DNA of 12,807 nt, taken from NCBI GenBank assembly GCA_913043155.1, contig CAJWLY010000026.1, positions 1-12,807 on the forward strand, in the 5' to 3' direction. Both the position numbers and the translations under genes were made by a program. Positions within the stretch are counted from its first letter, which is position 1, and every line of letters starts with the position of its first letter. Shown here in pieces: positions 11,760 to 12,807 of the stretch. A model generated the notes under the pieces. It was not told the origin of the DNA, did not search any database, and worked only from the letters and a program-made list of their open reading frames with translations. The stretch comes from an uncultured Nitrospinaceae bacterium (lineage in GTDB: Bacteria; Nitrospinota; Nitrospinia; Nitrospinales; VA-1).

Positions 11760-12548
11760 TTACGTGCTTGTTTTGCGGGTTTGGTTTTCAGTGGCGATTT
11801 GTTGTTTTAAAATTCCACTTCCAATCAGTTGCCGTACTTCGAACGTGGCGCGCGGGGTGAAGTCTTTCATCTGGTAAAGTTTTCCATTCGCTTTGCTTCT
11901 ATTCCCTACGATTTTTCTCACGGTTGGGTTATTGAGGGTTTCGATCACGAGTCGGGTTCCAAGGATCAGTGTTTTTCCGGCTAGGGTCTGTTCGTCATCA
12001 TTCTCATCGAGCTGGATGGTTTCTTGACGGATTATTTCGCCGGTATCGATTCCGCTGGTGACTTTGTGGATAGTGGCGCCTAGAAGCCCGGGCCTTCCCT
12101 CGTGAACCGACCAGAAGTTGCAGGATGCTCCACGGTGATATTGCGAAAGCCCTAGGTGGAGGTTGATCACGCGGTTGGTGTATGGGCTGAGATAGCCGGG
12201 ACCGAGCAGGCTGGCTCCAAAAACGATTATTTGCGAAGGATGAAAGTTGCGGACAGCTTCCAGGGTTTCAGGATGGTTGAGCTTCCCTTGGCCGATGTGT
12301 AAAACCTCGGGGGTGTTTTTTGCAGAGAGGTTTCCACAGGAAGAGAGCAAGTGCTGTTCGTACTCTGCCCGGCGGATGAAAAAAGATTCCCAGGCTTGGC
12401 GTTCAGCATCAGTTGTGGCAACAGGAGAGGGATACTTGCACTCCTCGACAAAAACCGCGGATACCGGGAAATGTGCGTTCAGATGATTCTGGAAATAGCG
12501 GTGCCGTAATTGATCGCTAGTGATGACGACCAGGTTCTGAGCATCCAT
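11760..12548 (-). CDS. GART-fold formyltransferase, sugar N-formyltransferase-like
   Basis: The product is 262 aa. Enzymes of this fold move a formyl group from 10-formyltetrahydrofolate to an amine. The catalytic triad of the fold is visible: N129 and H131 in VINLHLGLS, and D168 in SGIDTGEII. They are surrounded by YHRGASCNFWSVHEGRPGLLGATIHKV (137-163) and an earlier strand IIVFGASLLG (107-116). The HLGLSQYHRGA..NFW form is closer to the sugar N-formyltransferases of surface-polysaccharide pathways than to Met-tRNA formyltransferase, which has SLLP after the histidine and a C-terminal OB domain; this protein is too short for that domain. No polysaccharide genes are in view, so the acceptor is unknown. 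ATG 12548 has no clear RBS. A TATAAT (12611-12606, minus) lies about 60 bases upstream but without a good -35. Confidence 0.85.
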   Translation of the reverse strand: MDAQNLVVITSDQLRHRYFQNHLNAHFPVSAVFVEECKYPSPVATTDAERQAWESFFIRRAEYEQHLLSSCGNLSAKNTPEVLHIGQGKLNHPETLEAVRNFHPSQIIVFGASLLGPGYLSPYTNRVINLHLGLSQYHRGASCNFWSVHEGRPGLLGATIHKVTSGIDTGEIIRQETIQLDENDDEQTLAGKTLILGTRLVIETLNNPTVRKIVGNRSKANGKLYQMKDFTPRATFEVRQLIGSGILKQQIATENQTRKTST

Positions 12549-12714
12549 GGCTATGTAATCTGTACTATTTGTTTTCCTATGAGCAAGGGGGAATACATCA
12601 TGTGCATTATAAGTGGGGGACCAGCTGGAATGGGGAGATAGCTATAAGTGTCTAAAATGGATTTTGGGAGCTTTTCTAACAGCTAGGGACCCTCTAAACC
12701 TTTAAAAAAGAAAA

Positions 12715-12798
12715 TGCCGAAGGACGGACTCGAACCGTCACGAGGTTGCCCTCACTGGATTTTGAATCCAGCGCGTCTACCAATTCCACCACTTCGGC
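12715..12798 (-). tRNA. tRNA-Leu (anticodon CAA)
   Basis: The 84-nt cloverleaf has acceptor GCCGAAG / CTTCGGC with discriminator A and a D-arm with GGAATTGGTAGAC. The anticodon stem CTGGA / TCCAG holds the loop TTCAAAA, so the anticodon is CAA and reads UUG. A long class II variable arm (GAGG-GCAA-CCTC) follows, then T-arm GACGG-TTCGAGT-CCGTC. CCA is not encoded. A T-rich run follows the 3' end (12702-12714 on the minus strand) and may terminate transcription. Confidence 0.97.
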
Positions 12799-12807
12799 AT
12801 TATTTTT

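Noticed and set aside
11606..11860. Plus-strand open frame over the end of the formyltransferase gene
   Set aside because: It overlaps a clear gene on the other strand and shows no domain, signal or ribosome site.
12715..12798. tRNA-Leu as an integration (att) site for an island
   Set aside because: No duplicate of the tRNA 3' end and no tyrosine integrase is seen in the window; the serine recombinase is over 6 kb away and lacks its catalytic serine.

Overview
The window looks like a stretch of the chromosome of a Gram-negative, hopanoid-producing bacterium. Supporting genes are a clear hpnH (radical-SAM adenosylhopene transferase), trhP/yegQ (tRNA U34 hydroxylation), a RodZ-like cytoskeletal adaptor and secreted proteins with Sec signals. 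The mix resembles marine Nitrospinota or deltaproteobacterial-type genomes. That placement is an impression from protein style, not a demonstrated assignment. There is no phage, plasmid or CRISPR block. The window is mostly single genes or small units separated by unusually long non-coding gaps, with housekeeping and accessory genes intermixed.

Left part (1-1670) is the most rearranged. It begins with the tail of a multi-membrane-segment protein that resembles the N-terminal membrane domain of some sensor kinases but stops before any kinase domain. Next comes a decayed copy of the start of a small unknown gene whose intact version lies at 865-1221. Between the two copies sits a small two-helix membrane protein of the 'bacteriophage holin' annotation family. 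The decayed copy lacks exactly the promoter/RBS/start segment of the intact copy. A roughly 99-bp imperfect inverted repeat (1476-1574) precedes a 51-codon small ORF.

Middle-left (1926-4434): a secreted protein of unknown function and a thioredoxin-fold small protein, then, convergent and overlapping by 4 bp, a secreted SUMF1/FGE-sulfatase-domain protein lacking the catalytic cysteines of true formylglycine-generating enzyme. A geneless GC-rich stretch with an imperfect 68-bp-period direct repeat follows, and then an Hsp20 small heat-shock gene. The Hsp20 gene has a recognisable sigma70-type promoter, a leader hairpin that buries most of its Shine-Dalgarno, and a strong terminator.

Middle (4686-8633): a DUF2784 membrane protein, a fumarylpyruvate-hydrolase-type FAH enzyme, a serine recombinase/resolvase whose catalytic serine is replaced by glycine, a RodZ-like protein (with an extended -10 promoter 283 nt upstream and a tiny leader ORF carrying a perfect Shine-Dalgarno), and a pentapeptide-repeat protein.

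Right part (8787-12807): hpnH, with a consensus -10 placed inside a palindrome; a 65-aa membrane protein; trhP; a GART-fold formyltransferase resembling sugar N-formyltransferases; and tRNA-Leu(CAA) at the edge. These genes do not form one obvious pathway. The best candidates for something new are the Hsp20 leader hairpin, the serine-less recombinase, the hpnH promoter palindromes and the rodZ leader.
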